A DNA stretch of 64,000 nucleotides from Polytrichum commune (lineage: Eukaryota; Streptophyta; Polytrichopsida; Polytrichales; Polytrichaceae): assembly GCA_950295325.1 (NCBI GenBank), contig OX485809.1, forward strand, positions 31,076,144 to 31,140,143. Direction: 5' to 3'. Below, one piece after another: positions 1 to 12,531 of the stretch. A program made the translations under genes and the position numbers. The first letter of the stretch is position 1. Every line of letters begins with the position of its first letter. Under the pieces are notes generated by a model, which was not told the origin of the DNA, made no database searches, and saw only the letters and a program-made list of their open reading frames with translations.

Positions 1-114
1 TCAGTTCCCTTACTTCGTACTACTGCTACTAGAAGAGGAGTTCTCATTACATTCTCCGCAGCTCATATCCTTCATGCTCTCTCCCCCCATGCTTACATCT
101 GAACGTCGGTGCAG

Positions 115-2915
115 AATCTTGAGGTGAAGAGGATCAATGATGAGAGAAAAGCTGCTCTGGCTGCTCAGTTTGCAGCAGAGGCAACACTACGAAGGGTGCA
201 CGCAGCTCAAAAAGATGAAGATTTGCCACCTATTGAGGCTATCCTTGCTCCTCTTGAAGCAGAACTCAAATTAGCAAGACAAGAAGTAAGTGTTTGTGTC
301 CTGATCAAGCTGCCAATGTAGATGTCAAGATTGTATGTTTTGAAGGCCTTCAGAGGAACATATGGAGAGAAATATGATGCAAAATGTCTACATGGTGGGT
401 GCCTTACCTAATCTATGTATGGCAGATCTTCAAGCTGCAAGAAAACAACAGAGCTCTTGATCGGTTGACTAAGACCAAGGAGGCCGCTCTTCTTGAAGCA
501 GAGAGGACAGTGGAGGCAGCTGAGGCCAAGGCTTCCCAGGTGGATGATCTGCAGAATCGGAATCAGGAGTTGATGAAACAGATTGAGATATGCCAGGTCT
601 CCTCCTATCCACTCTTTCTTCAGCCTCTCCAATAACTTCTTCCAAAATCTCAAAGCGAATCTCTCCACTCTGGATGTGCAGAGGTCATTAGATGTTGTGA
701 ATAGGGATATTCAAGTATTGTGTGTATAATGACAGGAAGAAAACAAAATACTGGATAAAATGCATCGTCAAAAGGTTGCTGAAGTTGAGAAGCTTAGTAC
801 CACTGTGGCTGAGCTGGAAGAGGCAGTGCTTGCTGGTGGGGCAGCTGTCAATGCTGCACGAGATTACCAACGTCAGGCTCAAGAATTATTGGTAAGACTC
901 CATGACTGCAAATTGTATTGGTCAATAGCCGGGTCTAATACATGTAAAGCTGATCAGATCTCTTACTATTGAGCAGTCTGCCTGTAATCACAATATCTGC
1001 ATATATGATACATTCTTTGGTAGGTGTAGGATGTAGTTTTAGATCTCAGATTGTTTATTTGGTGCATGGTACATTTGAGAACAGGAAGGGAAGAAGACAC
1101 TTGAGCGGGAGCTTGCACGTGCAAAAATCACTGCCAACCGAGTGGCTGTTGTGGTGGCCAACGAGTGGAAGGATGCAAATGACAAGGTCATGCCTGTTAA
1201 GCAGTGGCTTGAAGAGCGCCGCTTCATGCAGGTTTGTTATACTAAGTCCTCACTGGTTGTTTATGCAAAATTGCTACTATATGTGAAGTTTGCTCAGAAT
1301 TCCTTTGCTTTCCAGGATTCTTTTCATTTATCTCACTGAAACTGGATCTGTCTATTGGTATTCATATCAGTTCCCTTGATGTCTAACCTCTTCATCTGAC
1401 TGCAGGGTGAAATGCAGCAGCTCCGAGACAAGTTAGCTTCAGCAGAAAGAACTGCCAAGAATGAGTTGCAGCTCAAGGTGTGTCTATTGAGCTCACAAGC
1501 AATTTATTGGTGTATTTTTTGTTCATGGAAGGTGTAAATCTGAATCCCTCTGCTTGTGCAGGATAAATTTCAACTTCGTCTCAAAGTCCTTGAAGAAAGT
1601 CTCAGGCCACCCGCAAATGGAACTCTGCGTCGACAATCTTCGATAGGAGCAGAGGAGCCAAGAAGTTCTAGCACAAGCAGGCGCCCAATTAGTGGAACAG
1701 AGGAGGCCTCAAAATTACTAGCCAATGGGTCAAGACGACAACGCACTTCTGCAGTATCTCAGCTGCGGGCTTCAATGGCTAACACAACACTCTTGAGAAA
1801 TGGCAGGATGACATCCAAGTCATTTGACATGGGTAGATCACTGGATGCTGGTACAACACAGAGGTTGAAAGCGTTTTCGAATGGATTTGAGGAGCTCCGC
1901 ACAGGCAGGAAGATCCCTGTTGTTGCTGACCAGAGTGCAGAGGAGGCTGTCACTCCTCAGCAAGAGAAACCAGATGTTGGAGCAGCAAATGGTATAGAGG
2001 ATCCTGTTGCAGGTGTGCTGTATGATATGCTACAGAAAGAAGTGGTCAATCTGAGAAAGGCAAGCCATGAGAAGGATCAAAGTTTGAAGGATAAGGATGA
2101 TGCAATTGAGGTGCGTTGTGTTCATGTGACATTGTCATGGACCTCTATATCAGTGTTACAATCTGTTACCTGTTTTCTATCTTCCATCAGAGAGACTGGG
2201 TCACGATTGAGAAGAATGCGAGTCTAGTACATTATTGATACGTAACTTGGAGTTAACTGGTTTTGACCTCTTTTCCTTCCGCTACGCAAGATATAATGGC
2301 TGTAAGTCATGTATGTTTCTAGGTAAATAGTTGCTTTAATATTTGAGGTTCTTTCTGTTGCTTATTTCAGTCTCTCTGTGATGTCTTGTACCGGCCCCTT
2401 TCCTCATTCTTCACTTGGTGGGCTTGCAACATCTGTCTCATTTACTGTGGCATCAGTTTAGTTTACTTCATTCTTTCTTGTTGTGCTAATGATTTCCTTC
2501 TGAGGCTTATTATGTCTCTATTATCTGATTTCAGATGCTCTCAAAGAAGGTCGACACATTAACGAAGGCAATGGAAGTGGAGGCAAAGAAAATGAGGAGA
2601 GAATTTCAAGCAATGGAAAAGGAGGTTGGCACTCTGCGAATTGAGAAAGAGCAAGATCGGAGGGCCAGACGGCTTAGCTCTGGGAAAGGGCCTGTAAATA
2701 CTCCTTCTCAGCCACTCCAGGGGAGGTTAGTAAAAGTGTAACTTTTCGTGGTCGGTTTCAGCCAATGTGATTGATCAGTCAGAACTTCTAAGGCTTGCGT
2801 AATTTGCAGAAACTAATATATGTGCAGAAAAAAGATTATCTCTGTCAGTTTGAGAAATAACCATGGTGTGATGCTGGCTTGCAGGAATGGGGAGAGACCC
2901 TTGGTGAGGAGCTGA
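115..2915 (+). CDS. MAP70: Microtubule-associated protein 70 (MAP70), 3' part, 8 exons
   Basis: Plant-specific coiled-coil protein that binds cortical microtubules. Exons read by eye: 115-285, 426-596, 736-891, 1085-1231, 1406-1477, 1562-2110, 2535-2725, 2885-2915. All are bounded by AG/GT, and the phases join into 495 codons plus a TGA stop. Diagnostic MAP70 stretches are AAQFAAEATLRRVHAAQKDE and PPIEAILAPLEAEL in the first exon, KEAALLEAERTVEAAEAKA in the second, LEEAVLAGGAAVNAARDYQ in the third, VVANEWKDANDKVMPVKQWL in the fourth and KKVDTLTKAMEVEAKKMRRE near the end. The central 549-bp exon is serine/arginine-rich and less conserved. Most of the protein is predicted coiled coil with no catalytic site. 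The N-terminal exons and the start codon lie upstream of base 1, so the gene is cut by the window, not broken. The family is recognised with certainty; the last exon (31 bp, ending GERPLVRS) is the least certain join. Confidence 0.95.
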
Positions 2916-4022
2916 TCCAGAGGAAAATTCAATCCTGTACTTTGCAAAGGGAGCAACAGTCAGCTGGAAAAACATCTCTGCACTTGGCATGGATAGTGAG
3001 ATGGGGTCTCTTGCATGTGTAGCATTAATATATCCTGATTTTACGAGAGCGTATCTCTGTGCTGCGAACAAATTAGAGAGTGTGCCGTGCATCATAGAAG
3101 AGATGATATTCTTGAGCAAGATACCCCACATTGTGTTTCAACATAATCTAGGCATTTTAGTAGTCTTCATGCATTGTCTTCAGCTCTGTCACTACACTAC
3201 ATCTGCATAAGAAGCTGTACCTTTATGGTTGTTCTTACATGTGACACTTTGACATCATGGAGGTCCCCATGAGTATTTTATTTTTTCATGGTGATCAACA
3301 ACTGACTCTCCAGTGGTGACGTTTCTTCATGCGTCTCAGTTGATTTACCTTTACAAGTTGTTTGCATTGTATGTAAATCATCAAAGCAGGTGATCACGAG
3401 TGATGTGTTCTGTTATCCTTAAGTAAGAAAAGTAAGGAAAGTCTGGGTGTTGATGAGTCATCCCTGAGTATCTACAATGTTATCGTCCACCACTTGCATC
3501 ATTGAGGCTCTCTTGTGCAGCTCACCAAGTTATGGCGTGTCGAAGGGCTCTTGAGAGAAGGCCCCTGGGACATAATCGGTGGGAAAATGTTTATGGACTT
3601 TGGAGGTCCATGAGTGGGAGGATGCTCTTAAGTAGATGCATCAAATCACATGGTTTTTGAATCTACATTGAAAGGTTTAACCAACTATGTAGATAATCAG
3701 TATTGGCACATATAACTTATGAGATCAAAAGTGCCTCTACTGACTACCTCATTCAGTGTGTTTTACTATTTGAAGTTATGCAGTGCTATAACTATTTAAT
3801 TAGAATGTGATATTTTACCAATCAAAGTCATTTATGTTCTGTAATGCCTGAACAACCAAATGAACTTTCGTTAATCGAAATTGAACTCCTGAGTAGGCTG
3901 TTATTGCACATGTGTCCATTGGTAAGTGATTGTGTGAAACATGCCTAATTCTGACCATGTTAGGTGATAAGGCGAATGTGCCTAATTCAAATACTTCATT
4001 GAATCGGTTACTTATATTTGAG
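2916..4022 (+). other. 3' UTR of MAP70 and downstream flank
   Basis: No coding exon is seen here. The first several hundred bases are probably 3' UTR of the MAP70 gene. The two opposite-strand ORFs around 2775-3210 overlap each other and match no family, so I treat them as chance. I see no convincing single polyadenylation site. Confidence 0.5.
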
Positions 4023-4025
4023 TTA

Positions 4026-4419
4026 GAGCATCCTCAGTCGGTCTAGGTAAAGCTCACTGCAAACCAAGACCTATCTTGCTTAAAATGCTCAAAATTTAGA
4101 GGGAGTGCACCAAATCTTGCTTAAAAATGGAAAGATCCTCCCACACTCCCTCTAAATGTCAAAAATTTGGAGGGAGTGTGGGAGGATCTTTCCATTTTTA
4201 AGCAAGATTTGGTGCACTCCCTCTAAGTTTTGAAAATGTGGTGTTTTCAATGAGGGATTTCACCTACGTCAAATTTTTACAATTCTTTTTTCTTGAGAAA
4301 TATCTCACGTTTATTTAGGTGTGCTTCTAATGATGGTAATTTCAGTTTCTAATTTTAGGTCAGTCAAAAGATAGGTTTTGGTTTGCAGTGAGCTTTACCT
4401 AGACCGACTGAGGATGCTC
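4026..4419. mobile_element. Foldback MITE, PIF/Harbinger (Tourist-like), with TTA target duplication
   Basis: The element begins GAGCATCCTCAGTCGGTC and ends with the reverse complement, and is flanked by TTA at 4023-4025 and 4420-4422. Almost the whole 394 bp is one inverted repeat: the outer arms (about 55 bp) pair, and the inner arms around 4090-4235 also pair nearly perfectly about a centre near 4157. A 3-bp TTA duplication and GAGCATC termini are typical of plant PIF/Harbinger MITEs. It has no coding capacity. The near-identity of the arms suggests a young element or a source of a long hairpin RNA. Confidence 0.88.
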
Positions 4420-4422
4420 TTA

Positions 4423-5320
4423 TATCGGTTATATATTGAGTTGTGTGTGGTTGGGTATCCAAGAATGGACACCCAAAAAACATGTGTTTAAAAGATATTA
4501 GATTACATGTTAATTGTTCTACGTTAAAAAATCAACATAATGAGGGAGACCTATATGACCATTTAATGAGCACGAGATTCTTCAATTTGATAATGTATCA
4601 AATATTCATATGAGCTCCAAAAAGGATAAGAGAAGTTGCTACACCCTGGATTTAGATTTGCTAATCATCTTGTATTAAATCATGTGTTTCACATTGTGGG
4701 AGAAGTGAGTGAGTCAGCTATGTCCTATCATAAGATTTAGGCATTGTGGAGATTATCTTTTAGTGGTAATGCCTGGGTAATGCATGTCATAACTTCGTGG
4801 ATAAGGTTTGGTAAAGCTAAGTGGGAGCTCAATGAAATTTCCAATTTAATGATTATTCAAACGTTCAAAATGCCATTTTAGGTCAGAACCTCTCATGACA
4901 AAGCCACATTCCCTTGTTGGAAAAAGCAAGCATTTTAGACCCATTTACCTCAAGTTCTAGTAAGCTACACTTGATAATCCCAATCTGTGAGTATTATTCT
5001 TTAGAGGTACGCAATGCAATAACGTCTTACTCTTGAGTTCATCACTTCCTATTTAGAGTTATAACATTTTCCCATAGATCTCATTTTTTACCCCAAAAAG
5101 TCACATTAATTATTCGGGCACTACAGTGCAAAACATTAATGTATTTACTTGGTAGAAAAATTAAATTAACAATAAAAATGTTATAGCAATGCGTTACTCC
5201 GAATAGTAAGTGACACTAAATACCATGAACGGTGTAGTGGTAACTGAAGTTGGGTTTACCACCACGTGTGAAAACCTAGTGTAACTGATTTTCCAGGTCA
5301 TCACGAATAATGTGCATAAT
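4423..5320. other. Intergenic region, no gene seen
   Basis: AT-rich, with no ORF of note. Positions about 5210-5240 carry a short segment (GACACTAAATACCATGAACG) resembling the termini of the TIR element at 40321-40813, so it may be a decayed end of the same repeat family. The region probably includes the promoter of the mitochondrial pyruvate carrier gene. Confidence 0.5.
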
Positions 5321-5772
5321 GGGTCCAAGATTCGGGAGCGGAGATAGGGTCTTCTTCAACGTCTCTACCATCAGAGCTCCGGCCTTCCTGCGCTACTGCC
5401 GCTCTGCGACATAACAATTTTCCCTACAATCCCCCGCTGCGCCATCGCCTCGACATCGTGATCGACCCTCGCCCCTCACGGCCGTCCGCCTCTCGCCCCT
5501 CTGTGAGCTCCTCTCTCCAACGACCTCTTTCACGCCATCTGCTGTGTGCTGTGCCTCTCTGATCGCCTCCCCAGGGTTTCCAGGATTCGTATCCTGGGAG
5601 GGGAATGCGCGCGCGCAGTTTTCTGTTAGAATGTGTATTTTCTGTTCCGGTGATAGAGGGATGTTGAATTTACTGTGATTTGGTCGTGATCGGTCTTGAA
5701 TTGTGGTTTTCTTCCACTGATTCTTGGATTCGTTGATTATCTTGGTCGGGTCTGGGGCAGGCTAGAGCAATC

Positions 5773-8362
5773 ATGGCTGCGATGCGGGCGTTTTGGAATA
5801 GTCCCGTGGGTCCCAAGACCACGCACTTCTGGGGTCCAGTCGCCAACTGGGGATTTGTTCTTGCGGTAAGTTTCTTATTCCCATTTATGGACGTTGGTCA
5901 TAAACGGATCAAGATTTTAATTAGGGTTGAGTAAGAATGATGGATGGATTGGCTGCACAGTCTGGAATGTCATGGATTTAACGGCCTTAAGAAAAGAAAG
6001 TGTCTATCGAAATAGCTCGAATCGTCGTCACAGTCATCCATGATTGGCAGGGAATGGTTTCCCTCAAGCGGAAATTTCGATAGTTCACCCTTCAGGCTTT
6101 GGATTTGCAAATTCCATTCACAGCTCTTGGATTCTTCTTTGTTAGGGGAGCTGCAATCTATAGCCGATGTGAGTTAAAGTTAAAGAAGGGTAGGAATTAT
6201 CTCCACACAAAGAAACCAGTTAATCGGGAACCCAAAGTTGTCAGTCTCTGCTTCCGATCTTGTTCTTGTTGCCATGAATTGTGCATCAGGGATAGCTTCC
6301 TGGATGAAAGGGGTTGGGCCTTGTGTGGGAAACTTAGGATATGCAATGTTTGATCATCTTCAATGGTACATACATGATTATCTGAACACAGCAAGGGTTT
6401 TAAAATGTTGAGCTTGATTTACCTACAAACGTCGAGAATGGCATTATCTGTAGTATAGTAAGTGGCGAATACAATAAATCTGGGTGTTTGTTGTCGAACG
6501 TCCTTTTTCTGACTGTGGACATCTATCATACTATATATTGCTTAGATTCGTCCGGATTATCCAATTGGGAAAGATGGTATTAATTGTCCTGCACTGTTGG
6601 TTGGTATGGAAGTTGCAAGAAGCTCTCCACAGATGCTCTGAGGAGAGTACTAAGTATTTCAACTTGGGGAAATCAGTCTGTGAGGATGTAGAATATCGTG
6701 TTTACTCAATATCAAGATGTATTGTACACAGCTTAGAAAGAGTGGATCATGAGGTACGTTTGTTCATGGGGTTTGTATTGGTCCACCACCATTCTGGGCC
6801 AACTTAGGTTCTTCGTCCGCAGTAGCTGTGGTATTTACACAAATTGGAATTCACAGATGCCAAGGAAAAGGAACCTCGGTCTCCTGGATGTTTGCCGCTC
6901 AACATACATATCTCATTGTCCACCATCCACACTAACCTCATTACGGTGACTCGGTCCTACTAAATAGTTAGGTTGGTTATCTGGACAGTACCACAAAACC
7001 ATGTGAAGATCTACGTATCTTTGAGGAATTCCTGAAATTATGTTTTGGATGTACCAGGGTTTAGTCGACACACAGAAGCCACCTGAGATGATATCTGCAA
7101 ATATGACTGGCAGTATGTATCTTACCCCACATTTTTGGTTTTTGTCCCATGTAGCTGAGGTCTCAAATGCTTTGAGCAGGATAAGGGACATCTACGGTTT
7201 GTGAAAGAAGGTTAGATTGTAGGTTATATTGCACTTCTATGAATGCTGGTAATGGTGTTGCTCAGATTGACCAATCTTACTAGATTTTCAGAACAAGAAT
7301 TCACACTAGTTTTCCTACATCAGACTGTTTATGTGTTGTGCCCTTTGGTTATTCTTATATATTGAGGATCAGAAAGAGCTCCACTGTACATTCTTCAAAG
7401 AGTTCGATATAGTGGGTTTGTGCTGCACATGTTTGAGGTCCATGAGAGAAATGTGAATTCGGTAAGCACTAAGGTGCATCACTTGGATCTGTAATGATGA
7501 GAAGTTGCTCCGAGATATCTTTGTTCTGGAAATCTAGTAAATGCATACCTAGTCCATTATTTTCATACTCTCAAGTTCCTGGGTTAAGACTCTGTTTATG
7601 AGTCACTTTGTGTAGTTGGGTACCTTTTCCTTCACCTTTAATGCTGATATATTGCTGATGTTGGTGAAGAAGATGAATCTGTGCCATTGAATATGCCCTA
7701 CCATTGAATAAATGAGGTGACTGCTCCAAAGAGCATCAAGTGCAAAGGATGTTGCTGACATGTTAATATGCAAATGTATTTCTGCAGCCATGTGTGTATA
7801 TTCGTGCTTGTTCATGAGATTTGCATGGATGGTTCAGCCACGTAATTATCTGCTCCTTGGTGTCCATGCATCAAACGAGTGTGTGCAGCTGTACCAGTTC
7901 CAGCGGTGGTATCGGTGGTATGATGCTCAGTAAGTATCTCTCCTTGTCACATGTATATGGAATAATTTTCAGATTATTGAAGTATGTGGTGGGGTATGGC
8001 AGAATCAATCTTTTTCTTAAAATAAATAATTTGAAGGTGGGGAGCTTGTGAGTGTTAATCATGGTTCTGAGAAGATTCTACTGCACATTTACAAATAAGA
8101 ATTTAATTCTGTTGGTTAAAATATGTAATGCTTGAGCTCTTGCTGTATTCAGAAAATCACAATGTATTCACCAGTGTAACATGTTTCTTTCTGTAATTTG
8201 AACATGGCTTCCGTTACATAGAATGTAAGTGTTGGGGGCAACACAATATTTGTCCAGCATCTGCTATGTGTTTTGCAATTAGCTCATAATACTCTGGTTT
8301 TCAAGAAAGGTCTTGAATTGTGATTGATTTGCAGGAGTAAGCCTGCGACTGCAAAAGCTTAG
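5773..8362 (+). CDS. MPC1: Mitochondrial pyruvate carrier, MPC1 type, 4 exons, complete
   Basis: Subunit of the inner-membrane carrier that brings cytosolic pyruvate into the mitochondrial matrix; in the family it works as a heterodimer with an MPC2-type partner. Exons: 5773-5865, 7058-7112, 7788-7929, 8335-8362, giving 105 residues, close to the usual 105-110. The start [20 protein letters not shown] is the conserved N-terminal amphipathic segment, followed by [12 protein letters not shown], then [37 protein letters not shown] and [20 protein letters not shown]. All splice phases close exactly and the last exon adds SKPATAKA. The 5' leader probably starts near 5330 in a GC- and CT-rich tract. 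The first intron (about 1.2 kb) is long relative to this tiny coding sequence and contains only chance ORFs. Confidence 0.95.
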
Positions 8363-9002
8363 GACAGATCTTTCAGGATAGCTGGATGTAATCATCTTCT
8401 GCTTTGGATACACGTTCAAGCAGACAGCATTGTTTGGGATTTGAACCAATTTGATTCCTCTTCAAAAATTCCCATATGTAGTTGGAGTTGAGTCTTTCCG
8501 AATGAAGGACCTTCTGCCAAATCACCCAGCTGCGATAAAGGAAAGAGCAATGGCTCAACCTGGATGCATGTTTGCCAAGGTTATGCCACATAATAAGAAG
8601 TGATATTGTGTTCTGAACACTACTGAACATATCTGCATCTGGAGCTCCAGACCATCTCTTTGCTGATTGAGCTTGATTGAATTTTGGATTGTACATTGAA
8701 AAAATTGAGAAGCAAGTAAGTTCTTCTGTAGGTGACTGGCACATGAAGGCAAAATGTTTCATTTTGAATTGTGAAGGATGAAGACAAGATGTTTGAATTT
8801 CTCGGTTGGTTGGTTGTAAAGCTGCATACAATGTATCAAACAAATAAAAACCAGTGCAAGATAGGCCACTTAGAATGACGTCAGCACGAATTGATAGCAG
8901 AATGATGGCGAAATACTCTGGGATCACCATTATCCTGTTGCCACAAAATCAAAATTCCATAGGAGCCAATACTTAGTGGAGTGTGCAAAGTGCTAATTAA
9001 GT
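8363..9002. other. 3' UTR and flank of the MPC1 gene
   Basis: Downstream of the TAG at 8360-8362. An antisense ORF of 185 codons (8373-8930) is open but resembles no family, has no supporting splice or domain signal, and lies over the likely 3' UTR, so I do not call it a gene. Confidence 0.5.
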
Positions 9003-9317
9003 AAGGTAGAGGCGCCCTTTCCCGCTCGGGTCCTTAAACCGCTCACTAGACCTATCCAAACAAGAGGTACATTATAGCTTCCAACCTCAAATTTCTATGT
9101 AATCATGGTGTACATTTTTGGGGTAAGTGGTTTTGGGTACCCCTATGAGTTCTCCTTCCAAAATTCATAACTAATTCAATATTAATCCAAAATTAATTAT
9201 TCCAATTGGTCCAATTTCCAATGTACTTTGCACATCTTCCAAGATTGATTCCCCCTTAATAACTCCCCAATGAACATGCCAATCTGAAATTCGAGCGGGA
9301 AAGGGCCCCTCTACCTT
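9003..9317. mobile_element. Small TIR element (MITE-like), superfamily unassigned
   Basis: The left end reads AAGGTAGAGGCGCCCTTTCC and continues CGCTCG. The right end (9292-9317) is its reverse complement with one mismatch in the GC core. The interior of about 260 bp is AT-rich and non-coding. I could not define a target duplication, so the exact borders are approximate. Confidence 0.65.
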
Positions 9318-10025
9318 ATTTGACCCGGCGGATGCCATCACATTAACCCGACATTATTTGCATGAACAGGCATATCCAATAAATGACAGATGAACATTCT
9401 CTCAATAATCATCCTCACTGTAACTGTTGAATTATGCAATGCTAATTATGGAATCACTGTAACTCTCATGGAAGAATTGTGAAACGAACGAAGTCCTCAA
9501 GGTGTCTAAATACCTTTGAAGAATTCATGAAGAACATTAAATACCATATTTAGTTTCACCAATTCTAATTGTCTTGCTCAAGTAAACCACGGTATAGTGT
9601 CATCAACACTAAATGTTAACCCAACATTATTTGTCATTCCTTGTTATTTTTTGGGGGGATTATAGATTTATAGAGTTGCAATTACTGTCACTTACCAAGT
9701 GGTTTTCCATCCAAACTTCAATCATCCATGAAAATATTTCATCACAAGTTGCCGACAAGAGAAGGTGGGATTTTGGCCAATGGATGAAGTCATCCATCAT
9801 CCATGACAGTATTTGTTCACTTATTCATGAGAAGTGTCATCCGAAAAGTTACCATAGTGATATAAAATACCATATGACACTAAATATCATGTTTAGTGTA
9901 GTTTACTATGGACATATGGCTTCCTTTCGTGGGAATCCTACAACACTCGTTAATGTACTGCACCACCTCTATTCAAGCATGTTGAATTGTTCATAAACAC
10001 CAAATTTTCTTAAAGAGTTACCTCA
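9318..10025. repeat. Intergenic stretch with a dispersed repeat copy (about 9720-9910)
   Basis: The segment about 9720-9910 resembles 29990-30190 over nearly 190 bp: both hold TTTTGGCCAAYGGATGAA, then CATCCATCATC, then AAAATACCATATGACACTAA and a small palindrome TAAATATCAT. The rest of the stretch shows no gene; the 127-codon ORF at 9613-9996 lies over the repeat and is not credible as protein. Confidence 0.6.
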
Positions 10026-10029
10026 TGAA

Positions 10030-10345
10030 TAAGCAATGTTTTATTGAATTAAAGGTTTGCCTTCCAACCTTAAGACACACACAAAACGTAACATGTGTCC
10101 TCCTTCCCCCAAACCCTATATATACAAAGTATCCATGTGATATTTTTAGAATTGTATACTTTTCCTATATATAGATTGAAGTATCCTTGTTTATATGTGT
10201 ATATCATTTTACTTTATATAGATAATAATCATCCAACTTCTCATCCATCAACTTCCCCTTCATCCACACTCCGTAGTCTTGGATATTCATCCCTGCGATT
10301 TCCCCTCATCCTCAACAATACAATTTCCAATTAGTCCATTACATT
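10030..10345 (-). mobile_element. Putative 3' LTR of the Ty3/gypsy remnant
   Basis: On the minus strand a purine-rich tract (GAGAGGGGAAGAA, near 10345-10365) is followed at once by TGTAATGGACTAATTGG. This is the arrangement of a polypurine tract next to the TG start of a 3' LTR. The downstream sequence contains TATATA motifs near 10120 and 10215. No matching 5' LTR was found in the window, so the LTR call and its far border are inferred. Confidence 0.4.
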
Positions 10346-10349
10346 CTTC

Positions 10350-12195
10350 CCCTCTCAAATTAAGTCATTGTCCTCAGTGGCAAAATTTGGGTAAGTTTTT
10401 GTGCACTCATTTTCTAACTCCCATGATGCCTCATCATCATAATAGTCTTTCTACTTAATAAGAAATCTCTTGAATGACCTATTCTTGAGGTCTTGCAAAT
10501 TGACTTGTAAAATTCTTTCATGTTCAACTAACTTGTCCCCTTCAGGAACTACTTGAGGTAAATATGGAAGTATATGATTGGGATTGGACACATATCTTCT
10601 TGACAAACTTACGTGAAAAACATTATGATTTTTCTAGTCCTTGGACAGGTGTAATGCATACGCCACTTGACCAATTCTCTTAAGAATTTCAAATGGACCA
10701 CAAAATCTAAGAGACAATTTTTTGGACCTCCCAAGTTTTAACCCTGAGCGTTTAGGTGTTCTTTTCAAAAAATACCTTCTAATGGACCTCAAATTCTTTG
10801 AAATTGATTTTCTAATCAACATAGAATTTGAATCTCTCTTGTGCATCTTGCATACATTGCTTAGCACATTCCATTACACTGTGCATTTCTTGAATCATTT
10901 GATCCAAACTTTCAATTTTAGAGTTAGGATTCTCTAGGGAGATATATTCATGACCATACAAAGCATACAATGGACTCATCCCTATCCTACTATGATCTAG
11001 TTGGTAATAAGCAGATTGTATCAAATACAATCACTTATCCTTTTTTCTTTTTTTTCTAACGTACATTTTGAGCATGTCTTCAAGGCTCCTATTGGTTCTC
11101 TCAGTCTCTCCATATGTTTCCAGATGATATACATAACTCATACTAATTTTGGTGTTGTACAATTTGAACAAAGATTTCCAACATTCACTCACAAATTATC
11201 TATCTTTGTCACAAATTATTTCTTGTGGCAACCCATACTTTACAAATATCTCTTTAACAAACAACACAACTACTCATGAGGTTGTCACAATTGTCATTGT
11301 AGGTATAAATCAAGCCACCTTAGTTAGTCTATCAATGACCACATAATGCTATCAAAGCCTTTTTGAGTCCTAAGAAGATCCACGATGAAGTCCATTGAAA
11401 TAGACTATCACTTCCTATTAAGTATTGCCAATGGTTGCAACAACCCTGGATGTTTCACTTGTTTCATTTTGTTCGTTTGACATAACAAACATCTCTTGAC
11501 ATAATTTTTCTCATCTTTCTTGAAACATGGCCAAAAATTATTATTTTTATATTTTTTGAAACCCTTAATAACCTGAGATGGGAATGTGACAACCGTAAAG
11601 GATATTCTTCTTACGACCCCCCACCTTAGGAACACAAAAAGCATGCTCGAGCCTAAGAATAATAGATATCCACTCCCTTCTCAAAGAACCGTACGTGACA
11701 CTCTCGCGTCATATGGCTCTGTTCTGGAATCCTAGAATTATAGTGTAAAATGGCCGAATCCATAAAGTGGACAATTTATCAATTTTTTTTTAGTTATAGA
11801 TTCTTTTGACAAACTCTCAAAAGTAATAGAGAAGAACATATCATCCCTATAAAACCCCTTGATATTATTAAGCATAGTGTCTTTCACTAAACACATTGCA
11901 TTTAGAATTGGTCTATGTGACAAAAAGTTTGTCACTAACATTTTTTTTGCCCTTGATATATTGGATCTCGAAATTGAATTTTTGCATCAACTTCATACAA
12001 CGACTTTGTGTCCGATTCATATTAGCCTAACTAGTCAAATATCGCAATGACTAATGACCAGTCTCAATCTTAAATTCAATACCTAATAGACAGTGACACC
12101 AAACATTCAATGCATGAATTATCATTGCCATTTTTTTCTCATGAACCATATAAATCAACTATGCATTGTTTAACTTTCTAAATTCATAAGCCAAT
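10350..12195 (-). pseudogene. Decayed Ty3/gypsy pol: RNase H, integrase zinc finger, integrase core, C-terminus with chromodomain-like end
   Basis: Read on the minus strand in the order expected for Ty3/gypsy pol. About 12194-11925 gives RNase H (AYEFRKLNNA, then LNVWCHCLLGIEFKIET, then FNFEIQYIKGKKNVSDKL). 11644-11408 gives the integrase zinc-finger part (WPCFKKDEKNYVKRCLLCQ then PGLLQPLA). 11030-10812 gives the core end (DHSRIGMSPLYALYGHEY). 10867-10634 gives the C-terminal part (LSLRFCGPFEILKRIGQVAY). A chromodomain-like tail follows to about 10380. Every section has stops and frame changes, and the reverse transcriptase and gag parts are missing. It is dead. The domain order and chromodomain-like end suggest a chromovirus, at moderate certainty. 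Confidence 0.85.
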
Positions 12196-12200
12196 CGGTC

Positions 12201-12350
12201 TTGTGCACATGTGCCAATGATATGGCTATAGGTGCTATCGTGATGCAAGAAGAGAGAGTGATTGCTTATGAATTTAGAAAGTTAAACAATGCAGAGTTGA
12301 TTTATCCGCTTCATGTCCTTGGCCATGTCATGTCTACATTGTCCTTGGCC
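12201..12350 (+). pseudogene. Inverted second copy of a Ty3/gypsy RNase H fragment
   Basis: The plus strand encodes NDMAIGAIVMQEERVIAYEF then RKLNNAELIYPLHVLG, the first half of a gypsy RNase H domain. The segment 12264-12315 matches 12139-12194 on the opposite strand almost base for base, so two RNase H fragments lie head to head with the junction near 12200. The plus copy extends further towards the RNase H N-terminus than the minus copy, so they are not a simple hairpin of one sequence. Confidence 0.75.
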
Positions 12351-12531
12351 TCAAGAATGTTGAATCTTGTAACAAGGGGATGATGCATAATTGCAACAAT
12401 TCCTATCCCAATTTCATCGACATGCAAATTTGGTAGTTGATTGACTCAATGTTAGAGGTGTTTAGTCCATCACTATTGTAAGGGATATTAAACTTTGAGA
12501 TTGACATGTGATATTAGTTCATCTCTAGAGC

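Noticed and set aside
2775..3210. Opposing ORFs of 118 and 73 codons after MAP70
   Set aside because: They lie on both strands of 3' UTR sequence, with no family match.
8373..8930. 185-codon minus-strand ORF after the MPC1 gene
   Set aside because: It overlaps the probable 3' UTR, has no domain, and a second overlapping frame is open on the same strand; likely chance.
9613..9996. 127-codon plus-strand ORF
   Set aside because: Lies over a dispersed repeat and contains no recognisable domain.
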